Shown: positions 31,364-40,900, numbered from the stretch's first letter. The stretch: DNA of 64,000 nucleotides from Pseudarthrobacter defluvii (GCF_030816725.1 NZ_JAUSYG010000001.1:1488001-1552000); one strand, 5' to 3'. Notes: a model not told the origin generated them from the sequence alone. Translations and numbers: made by a program.

Positions 31364-32916
31364 GGCTCAAGCTCACGCTGCTGCGCAACGGGCTGCGCCG
31401 CAGCCCTTGGCAACTGGTGGGCATGGCCATCGCAGGGCTCTACGCGCTCGGAGTCGTGGCCACACTGATCATCGCCCTCGTCCTGCTGCGGGGGGCCGGG
31501 CCGGTGACCGCACACACGGCGGTGGTTCTGGGCGGTTCCGCCGCCGTGCTTGGCTGGGCGGTGGTTCCGGTGGTGGCGTCGGCTACGGACATGACCCTGG
31601 ACCCGGCCCGCTTCACCACCTTCGCCATACCCATGAAGCAGATGCTCGCCGGACTGGCACTTGGCGGGCTGATCGGCATCCCCGGCCTGGCCACTGCCCT
31701 CGTGGCACTGTCCACCGTGGTGACCTGGTCCCGCGGAGTCCTGCCCGCGCTCGCAGCCCTGCTCGGCGCATGCCTGGGCGTCATGACCTGCGTCGTGGCG
31801 GCCAAGGTTGTCACCACCGCCACAGCGAGCCTCGCTGCTTCCCGGCGCTTCAAGGACATCAGCGCCATCGCATTCATGGTGCCCATGGTCCTGCTGGGCC
31901 CCATCGTGGCAGGTGTTGGCCGCGGCATTTCCGCCTCCACCGGTTTCCTGCCCGAGTTCGCCCGGACCCTGTCCTGGACGCCCCTGGGGGCCCCGTGGGC
32001 GCTCGGCGGTGATATCGCGTCCGGCCGCCCCGGGGAGGCAGCGGTAAAGCTGCTGCTGTCCACAGCTGTCCTGGCTGCCCTTGCCTGGTGCTGGAAGCTG
32101 CTGCTCCAGCGCGCGCTGGTCACGCCGCCGTACGCCGGCGCCGGGAGGCGCAGGGGCGGCAGGCTGGGGCTGTTCGGCATGCTTCCAGCCACTCCGGCCG
32201 GCGCTGTCATGGCCCGGTCGCTCACCTATTGGTTCCGGGACCCGCGCTACTCCGGTTCCCTGGTGGTGATCCCGCTGCTTCCCGTGGTGCTGGCATTCCA
32301 GGGAACGCAAACCGGAAGCTACGGCAGCCTGGCGTTCCTGGCCCCGCTGTCCGCCTTCATCCTGGCCTGGTCCATCTCCGCCGACGTCTCCTACGACAAC
32401 ACGGCGTTCGCGCTGCACCTGGCCACCGGGGTCCGCGGCGTGGCCGACAGGTTGGGCCGGGCCCTTGCGTGCATGTCGTTCGCGCTGCCCGTGGTGCTGG
32501 TGTTTTCGGTCGGCTACGCAGGGTTCACCGGCAATTGGGGCGCCCTGCCCGGCCAGCTGGGGCTCAGCCTGGGGATCCTCTTTACGGGCTTGGGCCTGTC
32601 CTCGGTGGTGTCGGCCCGGTACACGGTCACCGTTCCGCTGCCCGGCGACAGCCCCTTCAAGAAGCCGCCCGGGAACGTGGGGCAGACCCTTGCCGTGCAG
32701 TTCGTTGGCATGCTGGTGCTGATGGTCCTGGTCCTGCCCGAGGCCGTACTGCTGGTGGCAAACGCAGTGACAGGGGACGTCCTGTTCGGCTGGCTCACCC
32801 TGGGAGTGGGGGTCATCCTGGGCCTGGCCCTCTTCCTGGCCGGTGTCCGGCTGGGCGGCAAGTGGCTCGACGCGCGGGGACCCGAGCTCCTGGCCCAGGT
32901 TACCGTCAACCGCTGA
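31345..32916 (+). CDS. ABC transporter permease
   Basis: 523-aa integral membrane protein with about twelve hydrophobic helices, starting 'MVAHLLRLKLTLLRNGLRRS'. Large undivided permeases of this type pair with one ATPase in actinobacterial exporters. Coupled by overlap to the ATP-binding gene; nagB follows 21 bp later but need not be functionally linked. Confidence 0.85.
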   Translation: MVAHLLRLKLTLLRNGLRRSPWQLVGMAIAGLYALGVVATLIIALVLLRGAGPVTAHTAVVLGGSAAVLGWAVVPVVASATDMTLDPARFTTFAIPMKQMLAGLALGGLIGIPGLATALVALSTVVTWSRGVLPALAALLGACLGVMTCVVAAKVVTTATASLAASRRFKDISAIAFMVPMVLLGPIVAGVGRGISASTGFLPEFARTLSWTPLGAPWALGGDIASGRPGEAAVKLLLSTAVLAALAWCWKLLLQRALVTPPYAGAGRRRGGRLGLFGMLPATPAGAVMARSLTYWFRDPRYSGSLVVIPLLPVVLAFQGTQTGSYGSLAFLAPLSAFILAWSISADVSYDNTAFALHLATGVRGVADRLGRALACMSFALPVVLVFSVGYAGFTGNWGALPGQLGLSLGILFTGLGLSSVVSARYTVTVPLPGDSPFKKPPGNVGQTLAVQFVGMLVLMVLVLPEAVLLVANAVTGDVLFGWLTLGVGVILGLALFLAGVRLGGKWLDARGPELLAQVTVNR

Positions 32917-32937
32917 CAGCCCACGGAAGGGAACACC

Positions 32938-33717
32938 ATGGAGATCGTGATTCTTGGCGGCAGCAGGCAGATCGGAAAACTCGCGGCCGACGCCATCGAA
33001 GAGCTGGTCCGGCGCAAGCCCGGCGCCGTCCTGGGCCTGGCCACGGGATCCTCGCCGCTGCCCGTCTACGACGAGCTTGCTGTCCGGCATGAACAGGGCT
33101 TGGACTTCAGCAGGGCCTCCGGCTTTGCGCTGGACGAGTACGTGGGCCTGCCGGCCGGCCATCCCGAGTCCTACCGCGAGGTGATACGCAGGGAATTCAC
33201 CGACCGGGTGAACATTGCACCGGAGAACGTCCACGGGCCTGACGGAACCGCCGCTGACATTCCCGCCGCCTGCGAAGCGTACGAGCAGGCCATCACCGCT
33301 GCCGGCGGCGTGGACCTGCAACTGCTGGGCGTGGGCACCGACGGGCACATCGGGTTCAACGAACCGGGCTCCTCCTTCGCGTCGCGGACACGGATCAAGA
33401 GCCTGATCGAACAGACACGCCGGGACAACGCCAGGTTTTTCAACAGCCTGGCCGAGGTGCCGCACCATGTCATCACCCAGGGGCTGGGCACCATCATGGC
33501 GGCGCGCCACGTGATCCTCCTGGCCACGGGCGCGCAGAAAGCGCAGGCAGTCCGCGATTTCGTGGAGGGGCCGGTGGCTGCCATCTGTCCTGCTTCTGTG
33601 CTCCAGTTCCATCCGCACGCCACCGTGCTGCTGGACGAGGCGGCAGCCTCGGCCTTGAAACTGGCGGATTTCTACCGCCACACCTACGAGAACAAGCCCG
33701 CTTGGCAGGGCCTCTAG
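32938..33717 (+). CDS. nagB: Glucosamine-6-phosphate deaminase
   Basis: 259 aa. Converts glucosamine-6-phosphate to fructose-6-phosphate and ammonia, linking amino-sugar use to glycolysis. Typical features are 'VLGLATGSSPLPVYDEL', 'FALDEYVGL' (catalytic Asp), 'LLGVGTDGHIGFNEPGSSF' with the DGHIGFNEPG motif, and 'VITQGLGTIM'. Start supported by ggaaggg upstream. Confidence 0.96.
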   Translation: MEIVILGGSRQIGKLAADAIEELVRRKPGAVLGLATGSSPLPVYDELAVRHEQGLDFSRASGFALDEYVGLPAGHPESYREVIRREFTDRVNIAPENVHGPDGTAADIPAACEAYEQAITAAGGVDLQLLGVGTDGHIGFNEPGSSFASRTRIKSLIEQTRRDNARFFNSLAEVPHHVITQGLGTIMAARHVILLATGAQKAQAVRDFVEGPVAAICPASVLQFHPHATVLLDEAAASALKLADFYRHTYENKPAWQGL

Positions 33718-33721
33718 CGAG

Positions 33722-33800
33722 CCTTGCGGGAGGGCCCGCAGGGAGCAAAAAAGTACGACGGCGGCCGGTGCCGGACCCGGGCACGGGCGTGCCGCCGTCG
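33722..33800 (+). terminator. Two tandem hairpins after nagB
   Basis: First stem ccttgcggg / cccgcaggg (33722-33743, one G-T pair), then an A6 run, then a 10-bp perfect stem cgacggcggc / gccgccgtcg (33756-33800). There is no T-run on the plus strand, so termination would be Rho-assisted or weak. Confidence 0.45.
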
Positions 33801-33822
33801 AACGTCCGGCTGGCGGAACGGC

Positions 33823-33828
33823 TAAGAT
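33823..33828 (+). promoter_or_regulatory. -10 box of DUF3039 gene, leaderless type
   Basis: TAAGAT, 7 nt before the ATG at 33836. The alternative ATG at 33827 lies within the box, which argues against it as the start. Confidence 0.5.
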
Positions 33829-33835
33829 GGATGCC

Positions 33836-34165
33836 ATGACTAGCATGACGGACCCTCTCGAAAACGACCCGATGCGCGAGCTGTCCGGGGCTGGAACGTC
33901 CACGGCCACCATTGAGCGCGAGGAACTGCGCCAGGAAGTGGAGCCGGGGGACCGGGAGCGCTTCTCGCACTATGTGCGGAAGGAAAAGATCATGGAGTCC
34001 GCCATGACCGGGGAACCCGTCATTGCCCTGTGCGGCAAGGTCTGGACCCCGGGCCGGGATCCGAAGAAATTCCCTGTCTGCCCCGAGTGTAAGGAAGTCT
34101 ATGACGGCCTCCGTCCGGGCAACGACGGCGGGAAGGGTCCGGGCGGCTCGGGCAACAACAAGTAG
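33836..34165 (+). CDS. DUF3039 family protein
   Basis: 109-aa actinobacterial protein. The acidic N-terminus leads into a compact domain with 'SHYVRKEKIMESAMTGEPVI' and a small zinc-like site from ALCG and CPECKE. The C-terminus is a Gly/Asn tail. Function unknown. Stop codon overlaps the GTG of the helicase gene by one base, so the two are co-translated and probably functionally linked. Confidence 0.82.
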   Translation: MTSMTDPLENDPMRELSGAGTSTATIEREELRQEVEPGDRERFSHYVRKEKIMESAMTGEPVIALCGKVWTPGRDPKKFPVCPECKEVYDGLRPGNDGGKGPGGSGNNK

Positions 34166-35949
34166 TGACGGAGACGCTCTTTGGCGGCCCCACCCTGCCT
34201 CCGGCTTACCCGGAACGTGCAGCCTGGGGAACCGCCCCGAAACTCCGTGCCTGGCAGCAGGAAGCCCTTGACCTCTACCTGAAGAGCAGTCCCCGCGACT
34301 TCCTTGCGGTGGCAACCCCCGGCGCCGGTAAAACCACCTTCGCGCTCCGGGTCGCGTCCACGCTGATCGATTCCGGCGCCGTGAACCGCGTGACCATCGT
34401 GGCGCCCACGGACCACCTCAAGCGCCAGTGGGCGGATGCCGCCGCAAAGGTGGGCATCGCCATCGACCCCAACTTCAAGAACTCCGACGGCCAGCACGGC
34501 CGTGGCTTCATCGGCGTCGCAGTCACCTATGCCCAGGTGGCCAGCAAGCCGATGCTGCACCGCGCCAAGACAGAGGCCGCCCGCACCCTGGTGATCCTGG
34601 ACGAGATCCACCACGGCGGCGAAGCACTGTCCTGGGGTGACGGCCTGCGCGAAGCGTTCGATCCTGCCGTGCGCCGGCTGTCCCTCACCGGTACGCCGTT
34701 CCGTTCGGACACCTCGCCCATCCCGTTCGTGGAATATGCCGAGGACCGGGACGGCATCCGGCGCTCCAAGGCCGACTACACCTATGGCTACGGCAACGCC
34801 CTCCGGGACCACGTGGTGCGCCCGGTGATGTTCATGGCCTACTCCGGCCAGATGCGCTGGCGCACCAGCGCCGGCGAGGAAATGGCGGCATCCCTGGGTG
34901 AGGCCGCGGTGACCAAGGACATCACGTCCCACGCCTGGCGGACCGCGCTGAACCCGGCGGGGGAGTGGATTCCCGCCGTCCTGGCCGGTGCGGACAGGCG
35001 GCTCAGTGAAGTCCGGCGGACCGTGCCAGACGCCGGCGGCCTGGTCATCGCCACCGACCACGAGGACGCCCGCGCCTATGCCGGGCAGCTGAAGAGAATC
35101 ACGGGCGAATCACCCACCGTCATCCTCTCCGATGATGCGAAGGCATCGAGCAAGATCGAGGAATTTTCGGCGGGTGACAAGCGCTGGATGGTGGCCGTCC
35201 GCATGGTGTCCGAAGGCGTGGACGTGCCCCGGCTCTCCGTCGGCGTCTATGCCACGTCAACCTCCACCCCGCTCTTCTTCGCCCAGGCCGTGGGGCGCTT
35301 CGTGCGTGCCCGCAAACGGGGCGAGACGGCGTCGGTCTTCCTGCCCTCCGTGCCGCAGCTGATGGCCCTGGCCAACTCCATGGAAATGGAGCGGGACCAT
35401 GCGCTGGACCGGCCCGAAAAGGAAGACGGCGACGGCCTCTTCAACCCGGAAGACTCGCTGATGGAGGAGGCCAACCGGGAAGAGAAGGCATCGGACAGCC
35501 TCACCAAGGGCAAGTTCGAGGCGCTTGACTCCCAGGCCTCCTTTGACCGCGTCCTGTTCGACGGCGGCGAGTTCGGCACCGGCGGCGAAGTGGGGTCCGA
35601 CGACGAAATGGACTTCCTGGGGATCCCCGGGCTTTTGGACGCGGAACAGGTGGGCATGCTGCTGCGCCAGCGACAGCACGAGCAGTTGAACCGGCGGAAC
35701 CGGAAGGCTCCCGCCGCGGCCGCCGAAAGTGCCGCTCCGGCAGTTCCCGACCACCGGATGCTGATGGACCTGCGCAACGAGCTGGCCAAGAACGTGGCCG
35801 CCTGGTCTGCCCGGACCGGAACGCCCCACGGCGTGGTCCATACCAAGCTGCGGACCGTCTGCGGCGGGCCTCCCGTGGCGCAGGCCAACGCGGAGCAGCT
35901 GAAGTCCCGGCTGCGCAAGCTCCAGGACTGGTTCGTGGGCCGCAAGTAG
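34165..35949 (+). CDS. DEAD/DEAH-box helicase
   Basis: 594-aa superfamily 2 helicase. Motif I 'VATPGAGKTTFAL', motif II DEIH ('VILDEIHHGG'), motif III-like 'LSLTGTPFRSDTS', and in the second RecA domain 'VAVRMVSEGVDVPRLSVGVY' and 'FAQAVGRFVRARKRGE' (motifs V and VI). The C-terminal 170 residues are charged and helical. Resembles restriction-type and XPB-like helicases but carries no nuclease domain. Ends 4 bp before convergent pncA. Confidence 0.9.
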   Translation: MTETLFGGPTLPPAYPERAAWGTAPKLRAWQQEALDLYLKSSPRDFLAVATPGAGKTTFALRVASTLIDSGAVNRVTIVAPTDHLKRQWADAAAKVGIAIDPNFKNSDGQHGRGFIGVAVTYAQVASKPMLHRAKTEAARTLVILDEIHHGGEALSWGDGLREAFDPAVRRLSLTGTPFRSDTSPIPFVEYAEDRDGIRRSKADYTYGYGNALRDHVVRPVMFMAYSGQMRWRTSAGEEMAASLGEAAVTKDITSHAWRTALNPAGEWIPAVLAGADRRLSEVRRTVPDAGGLVIATDHEDARAYAGQLKRITGESPTVILSDDAKASSKIEEFSAGDKRWMVAVRMVSEGVDVPRLSVGVYATSTSTPLFFAQAVGRFVRARKRGETASVFLPSVPQLMALANSMEMERDHALDRPEKEDGDGLFNPEDSLMEEANREEKASDSLTKGKFEALDSQASFDRVLFDGGEFGTGGEVGSDDEMDFLGIPGLLDAEQVGMLLRQRQHEQLNRRNRKAPAAAAESAAPAVPDHRMLMDLRNELAKNVAAWSARTGTPHGVVHTKLRTVCGGPPVAQANAEQLKSRLRKLQDWFVGRK

Positions 35950-35953
35950 CGGC

Positions 35954-36583
35954 TCAGGCGACGTCTGCCCCGCCGAGTTCCAGCTCCGCAACGGTGTCTT
36001 CCAGGTCCTCGGCGATCCCCGCGGTCAGCGACCGCACCACCGTGACGCCGTAACCTGCTTGGACGGCGTCCAGTGCCGTGGCCTTCACGCAGTAGTCGGT
36101 GGCGATGCCGACCACCACCACATCCTCCACGTCGTGGCTTTGCAGCCAGTCATCGAGGCCGATGGCATCGTCATCGGCTTCGAGTGTGTCGCCGCTGGGC
36201 AGGCCGCCGGCCTGGCGTTCCCCTGTGGGGACGGCGTCCTCGGGCGCCAGCAGGCCCTCGAAGCCGGAATAGGCGGCGGCGAACTGGCCTTTCCGGAAGT
36301 ACGCGTCGATGTACTCGGTGTCCAGGTCCGGGTGGAGGTCGGCGCCGCGGGTGCCTGCCACGCAATGCCGCGGCCAGCTGTCCTTGTAATCCGGCGTCTC
36401 GGAGAAGTGGCTGCCGGGATCGATGTGCCAGTCCTGGGTGGCCACTACATGGTCGAATTCCCTGTGGTGGCCGTCCAGGTACTCACTGATGGCCCCGGCC
36501 ACGGCAGCCCCGCCCGGAACGGCGAGCGAGCCGCCCTCGCAGAAATCGTTCTGCACGTCCACGATGATCAAAGCGCGCGCCAT
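35954..36583 (-). CDS. pncA: Nicotinamidase / pyrazinamidase
   Basis: 209 aa. Hydrolyses nicotinamide to nicotinate, feeding pncB. Catalytic Asp9 in 'LIIVDVQNDFCEGGS', the metal-site segment 'TQDWHIDPGSHFSE', and the nucleophile Cys in 'GIATDYCVKATALDA'. A Gly/Asp-rich insertion of about 30 residues (from 'GERQAGGLPSGD') is longer than in M. tuberculosis PncA. Shine-Dalgarno gaggag. Lies 9 bp after pncB in one operon. Confidence 0.95.
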   Translation of the reverse strand: MARALIIVDVQNDFCEGGSLAVPGGAAVAGAISEYLDGHHREFDHVVATQDWHIDPGSHFSETPDYKDSWPRHCVAGTRGADLHPDLDTEYIDAYFRKGQFAAAYSGFEGLLAPEDAVPTGERQAGGLPSGDTLEADDDAIGLDDWLQSHDVEDVVVVGIATDYCVKATALDAVQAGYGVTVVRSLTAGIAEDLEDTVAELELGGADVA

Positions 36584-36592
36584 CAGTGCTCC

Positions 36593-37921
36593 TCAGTTTT
36601 CTTCATAGACTGTGGGGATGGCGGCCTCGCCGCGCTGCAGCCGGTTGACCACCGGCGGCAGTTCCGCCATGGAGTCCGCGTGGCGCTGCCGTGCCCGGAG
36701 AACGCCCTCGTACCCGGTCCAACCGGGCACCAGTTCGCCGTTCTTCATGAACTGCTGCAGCAGCGGACGGTCGTTGCCGTCGTCCTCCGGCCGGTGCCCA
36801 ACACCCACCACCTCGGCGGTGGCCCGGCCGCGTTCGTCCAGCTTCCGCAGTGCGTACTTCCGCCCGCCAATGCTGGCCTTGTTCTTCGCAGCCTTGGCTA
36901 CCGACACGAAATTGCCGTCGTTGTCCGCGCGGCTGACCAGCTTGTAGACCATGCTGGCGGTGGGTGCGCCGGAGCCGGTCACCAGGGAGGTGCCCACGCC
37001 ATAGGAGTCGACGGGCGCTGACTGCAGGGCCGCAATGGCGTATTCGTCCAGGTCGGAAGTGACCACGATCTTGGTGTGCTCATTGCCCAGGTCGTCCAGC
37101 AGCCGCCGCACCCACTGCGCCTGGGCCACCAGGTCGCCCGAGTCCAGGCGGACCGCGCCCAGGTGGGGCCCTGCCAGGTCGACGGCCGTGCGGACGGCCT
37201 TTTCGACGTCGTACGTGTCCACCAGGAGGGACGTGCCCTCGCCCAGCGAGGCAATCTGTGCCTCGAAGGCCTCCCGCTCCGTATCGTGCAGCAGGGTGAA
37301 CGAGTGCGCGGCGGTGCCCACGGTCTTCACGCCGTAGCGGATGCCGGCCTCAAGGTTGGAGGTGCTGTCAAAGCCGGCAATGATCGCGGCCCGCGCCGAC
37401 GCGGTGGCGGCTTCCTCATGCGTGCGCCGCGAGCCCATTTCGATGCAGGGCCGGCCGCCTGCCGCGCTCACCATCCGCGAAGCGGCGGAGGCGATGGCGG
37501 TGTCGTGGTTGAGCACGGACAGCAGGTAGGTCTCCAGCATGCAGGCTTCGGCAAACGATGCCTCCACGATCAGGATGGGGGAGTTGGGGAAGTACGCGTC
37601 GCCTTCGGCGTAGCCCCAGATGTCGCCGGAGAACCTGTAGGTGGCCAGGTATTCGAGTGTCTCCCGGTTGACCACCTGCGTGCGCTCCAGGAACTCAAGT
37701 TCTGCCTCGCCGAAGCGGAAGTTCGCAATGCCCTCCAGGAGCCGTCCGGTGCCGGCAACGATGCCGTAGCGCCGGCCGTCCGGCAGCCGCCGGGCGAACG
37801 CCTCGAACACGGACCTGCGGTGCGCCGCCCCTGAATGGAGGGCAGCCTGCAGCATGGTCAGCTCGTAGTGGTCGGTGTAAAAGGACGTGCGGGGCTGGTC
37901 CCAGCCGGCTGAGGTGCTCAC
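36593..37921 (-). CDS. pncB: Nicotinate phosphoribosyltransferase
   Basis: 442 aa. Makes nicotinate mononucleotide from nicotinate and PRPP, the committed salvage step to NAD. Begins 'VSTSAGWDQPRTSFYTDHYE' with the YTDHYELTM substrate motif; further marks are 'CIEMGSRRTHEEAA', 'RLDSGDLVAQA' and 'VTSDLDEYAIAAL'. The GTG at 37921 is chosen over upstream codons because of a TAGAGT box 7 nt before it and the usual N-terminus of the family. Same order as M. tuberculosis, where pncB1 is divergent from clpS. Confidence 0.94.
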   Translation of the reverse strand: MSTSAGWDQPRTSFYTDHYELTMLQAALHSGAAHRRSVFEAFARRLPDGRRYGIVAGTGRLLEGIANFRFGEAELEFLERTQVVNRETLEYLATYRFSGDIWGYAEGDAYFPNSPILIVEASFAEACMLETYLLSVLNHDTAIASAASRMVSAAGGRPCIEMGSRRTHEEAATASARAAIIAGFDSTSNLEAGIRYGVKTVGTAAHSFTLLHDTEREAFEAQIASLGEGTSLLVDTYDVEKAVRTAVDLAGPHLGAVRLDSGDLVAQAQWVRRLLDDLGNEHTKIVVTSDLDEYAIAALQSAPVDSYGVGTSLVTGSGAPTASMVYKLVSRADNDGNFVSVAKAAKNKASIGGRKYALRKLDERGRATAEVVGVGHRPEDDGNDRPLLQQFMKNGELVPGWTGYEGVLRARQRHADSMAELPPVVNRLQRGEAAIPTVYEEN

Positions 37922-37928
37922 GAAAATC

Positions 37929-37953
37929 ACTCTAGTGGCCATCCCCATAGAAT
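37929..37953. promoter_or_regulatory. Compact divergent promoter pair pncB / clpS
   Basis: TAGAGT on the minus strand (37929-37934) lies 7 nt from the pncB GTG, and TAGAAT on the plus strand (37948-37953) lies 6 nt from the clpS ATG. Only 38 bp separate the two start codons, so the -35 regions must overlap the opposing transcript. Confidence 0.55.
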
Positions 37954-37959
37954 GGACAG

Positions 37960-38343
37960 ATGACCATAAGCGTTGCGCCCGGCCCTGATACACAGGAGGG
38001 CATCCGGACCGGCACAGCAGAGTCCACCGACTCCCTGACCGCGCCGGACATCCCCTGGAACCTGGTGATCTGGAACGATCCCGTTAATCTCATGAGCTAC
38101 GTCAGCTACGTGTTCCAAAGCTACTTCGGCTATTCGGAGACCAAGGCGAACAAGCTGATGATGGAGGTCCACAAGAAGGGCCGCTCCATCGTCGCCTCGG
38201 GCAGCAAGGAGCAGGTGGAGCGCCACGCGGTGGCCATGCACGGGTTCGGGCTCTGGGCCACGGTGGAAAAGGCCAGCGGCGGCCCCGGCGGCAATTCAGG
38301 CAAGTCCGGGGGTCCGGGCCAGGGTAAGGGGAAGCGTGGCTAA
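37960..38343 (+). CDS. clpS: ATP-dependent Clp protease adaptor ClpS
   Basis: 127 aa. Delivers N-degron substrates to ClpC/ClpP. The core shows 'WNLVIWNDPVNLMSYVSYVF' (Asn-Asp pocket) and 'KLMMEVHKKGRSIVASG' with the conserved His. A disordered N-terminus of about 30 residues and a Gly/Lys tail flank it. Overlaps the DUF2017 gene by 8 bp. Confidence 0.95.
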   Translation: MTISVAPGPDTQEGIRTGTAESTDSLTAPDIPWNLVIWNDPVNLMSYVSYVFQSYFGYSETKANKLMMEVHKKGRSIVASGSKEQVERHAVAMHGFGLWATVEKASGGPGGNSGKSGGPGQGKGKRG

Positions 38344-38902
38344 GGCATTCAAATACGGGCTCAAGGGCATCACCGGCTTCCTGGAACCCGCCGAGCGGGA
38401 CCTGCTCCGCAGCCTCATCGACGACGTCGTCTCCATGCTCCAGCCCGAGGACCGCGCGGGACAGGACCCGCTGGCCGCACTCATCGGCCTGGACATGGAC
38501 GTGGCCGAACCTACGGACCGTGCCGTCAAGCGGCTGCTTCCCAACGTGGTGAAGGACGACGGCGCCGCGTCCCTTGAATTCCGCCAGCTCACCGAACGGT
38601 CGCTGCGGGAAACAAAGATCGGCGCGCTGCGTGCCGCGGCGCTGGACCTGGACAAGGACGAGATCGTGCTGACGCCCGAGGGGGCAAGGCACTGGTCCAT
38701 GGCCCTGAACGACGTACGCCTTGTCCTTGCGGAGCGCCTGGACATCAGGGACGAGGCCGACGCCGAGCACGTCCACCGCATGCAGGACTGGTCCCAGGCC
38801 GAGGATGTGGAGAGCTACCTGGCGCTGGTGTACAACTTCACCACCTGGCTGCAGGAGTCCCTGGTCCAGGCCATGCTGCAGTCCTTGGAATCCCGCCGGT
38901 GA
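38336..38902 (+). CDS. DUF2017 family protein
   Basis: 188-aa helical protein ('VAKAFKYGLKGITGFLEPAE', 'LDLDKDEIVLTPEGARHWSM'). Conserved directly after clpS in actinobacteria (Rv1332 in M. tuberculosis). Function unknown; constant linkage to clpS suggests a role in regulated proteolysis. Confidence 0.88.
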   Translation: MAKAFKYGLKGITGFLEPAERDLLRSLIDDVVSMLQPEDRAGQDPLAALIGLDMDVAEPTDRAVKRLLPNVVKDDGAASLEFRQLTERSLRETKIGALRAAALDLDKDEIVLTPEGARHWSMALNDVRLVLAERLDIRDEADAEHVHRMQDWSQAEDVESYLALVYNFTTWLQESLVQAMLQSLESRR

Positions 38903-39007
38903 GCTCCGGCGGCCAAGGGGAGGCCGTCCGCTGTGATACAGCAGACACGAGTTCCCGGACACAAGATCATGGCTGAGGCTTCCGGGACCACCTATCCTCG
39001 AATAACC

Positions 39008-40039
39008 ATGACAACAGCCTCGAGCGCGGAACAGCCGGCGGACAGCCGGCCGGTGCCTGCCGCAAGCGACCTGCCGGCCGCAGCCCCGGAAGCCCGTCCC
39101 ATCGGCGTCTTCGATTCCGGCGTCGGCGGGCTCACGGTGGCCAGGTCCATCATCGACCAGCTTCCCAACGAGTCCATCCTTTACGTGGGGGATACCGCCC
39201 ACGGCCCGTACGGGCCGCTGCCCATCGCGGAGGTGCGGGCCAACGCCCTGGGCGTGATGGACGAACTCGTGGACTCCGGCGTCAAGCTGCTCACCATCGC
39301 CTGCAACTCGGCGTCGGCCGCTGTCCTGCGGGACGCGCGTGAACGCTACACGGCCAAGTACGGCATCCCGGTCATTGAGGTCATCCAGCCTGCCGTGCGG
39401 CGGGCCGTTGCCGCCACCCGCAGCGGGAAGGTGGGCGTGATCGGTACCTCGGCAACCGTGGGGTCACGGGCCTACGAGGACACCTTCGCTGCCGCTCCGG
39501 ATCTGGACATCACCTCGGTGGCGTGTCCCGAGTTCGTCAGTTACGTGGAGGCAGGCATCACCACGGGACCGGCGCTGCTGGCCGTCGCAGAGGAATACCT
39601 GGCGCCGCTGAAGGCGGCCGGCGTGGACACCGTGGTGCTGGGCTGCACCCACTACCCGCTGCTGACGGGCGTGATCTCCTTCGTCATGGGCGCGGACGTC
39701 ACCCTGGTCTCCAGCGCCGAGGAGACCGCCAAGGACGTCTACCGCGCCCTGGCCACCCACAACCTGCAGCGGACTTCGGAGACCCCTCCCGAGCACCACT
39801 TCGTGGCCACCGGGGACGCAGGCCAGTTCGAGGCCCTCGCCCGGCGGTTCCTCGGCCCGGAGGTCCTGTCCGTCCGCCACGTTGACCACGTGGCCGCCCA
39901 GTACCCCACGGGCAGCCTGGCGCGCATCACTCCGGAGATGATCGCGGCGGCTCAAGGCGCGCGGAACCGCCCACGGATCTCCAACTTCGTCGGCGGCCGG
40001 TTGGCTGACGCAGGCCGCACCGGGGGTCCCGCGCTGTGA
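39008..40039 (+). CDS. murI: Glutamate racemase
   Basis: 343 aa by this start. Makes D-glutamate for peptidoglycan. Both catalytic cysteines are present: '[16 protein letters not shown]' and '[15 protein letters not shown]', with the N-terminal '[17 protein letters not shown]'. About 30 disordered residues precede the core. The ATG at 39008 is chosen because a TATCCT box lies just upstream; earlier in-frame codons (38933, 38969) add non-homologous sequence. Also carries about 20 extra residues at the C-terminus. Confidence 0.93.
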   Translation: MTTASSAEQPADSRPVPAASDLPAAAPEARPIGVFDSGVGGLTVARSIIDQLPNESILYVGDTAHGPYGPLPIAEVRANALGVMDELVDSGVKLLTIACNSASAAVLRDARERYTAKYGIPVIEVIQPAVRRAVAATRSGKVGVIGTSATVGSRAYEDTFAAAPDLDITSVACPEFVSYVEAGITTGPALLAVAEEYLAPLKAAGVDTVVLGCTHYPLLTGVISFVMGADVTLVSSAEETAKDVYRALATHNLQRTSETPPEHHFVATGDAGQFEALARRFLGPEVLSVRHVDHVAAQYPTGSLARITPEMIAAAQGARNRPRISNFVGGRLADAGRTGGPAL

Positions 40040-40833
40040 GGCTGACCATCGTGGGATGCACGGGCTCGTTTCCCGGACCCGGCTCCCCGGCGTCGTGCTA
40101 CCTCCTGACGGCCACCGACGGCGAGCGGACCTGGAAGGTGGTGATGGACCTCGGCAGCGGGGCGCTCGGGGCGATCCAGCGTTACACGGACCTGGAGGAC
40201 ATCGACGCAATCTTCCTCACCCACCTCCACCCGGACCACTGCATGGATCTGTGCGGGCTGCACGTTGCCATCCGCTGGAAGCCCGGAGGCTGGGGCCGCG
40301 GCCGGATCCCCGTGTGGGGCCCCGCTGCCACGGCAGACCGGATGGCCACCGCCTACGGGCTGGACCTGGATCCCGGCATGCACGAAGAGTTCGACTTCTC
40401 CAACTGGACCGAACGCGAACCGGTAACCGTCGGACCCTTCACCGTTACCCCCTTCGCCGTAAACCACCCCATCGAGGAGGCCTACGCGCTCCGGGTGGAG
40501 GTGGTTGAGCCGGGCAAGGACGGCGCCCCGGTGTCCCGGGTCCTGACCTACTCCGGTGATACCGATTCCTGCGCGGGGCTCGAGGAAGCAGCCAAGGATG
40601 CGGACCTGTTCCTCTGCGAGGCAGCATTCGAAGAGGGCCGGGACAACGGCATCAACGACGTCCACCTCACGGGCAAGCGGGCCGGGGAGGCTGCAGCGGC
40701 TGCGGGCGCGCGCCGCCTCCTGCTGACCCACATCCCCGTATGGACCTCCCAGACCACCGTCATGGCAGAAGCCCGGCCGGTGTTTCCGGGCGACGTGGCT
40801 GTTGCGGTAGCGGGCGTGCACTACACCATCTAG
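40036..40833 (+). CDS. Metallo-beta-lactamase-fold hydrolase (Rv1339 type)
   Basis: 265 aa. The metal site HxHxDH is visible in '[14 protein letters not shown]', with later ligands in '[12 protein letters not shown]' and 'LLTHIPVWT'. GTG start overlaps the murI stop by 4 bp. The position between murI and rph is that of M. tuberculosis Rv1339, reported to hydrolyse cyclic nucleotides, so cAMP phosphodiesterase activity is a reasonable inference but not shown by sequence. Confidence 0.88.
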   Translation: MRLTIVGCTGSFPGPGSPASCYLLTATDGERTWKVVMDLGSGALGAIQRYTDLEDIDAIFLTHLHPDHCMDLCGLHVAIRWKPGGWGRGRIPVWGPAATADRMATAYGLDLDPGMHEEFDFSNWTEREPVTVGPFTVTPFAVNHPIEEAYALRVEVVEPGKDGAPVSRVLTYSGDTDSCAGLEEAAKDADLFLCEAAFEEGRDNGINDVHLTGKRAGEAAAAAGARRLLLTHIPVWTSQTTVMAEARPVFPGDVAVAVAGVHYTI

Positions 40834-40888
40834 CAGCGTGCGATCCACCCCGGCGGGCACGCGCTGCATCTGCCCCACCGGCACTCGA

Positions 40889-40894
40889 TAAGCT
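40889..40894 (+). promoter_or_regulatory. -10 box of rph, leaderless type
   Basis: TAAGCT, 6 nt before the rph ATG. It suggests an additional promoter for rph-rdgB inside the murI group. Confidence 0.45.
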
Positions 40895-40900
40895 AAAGGC

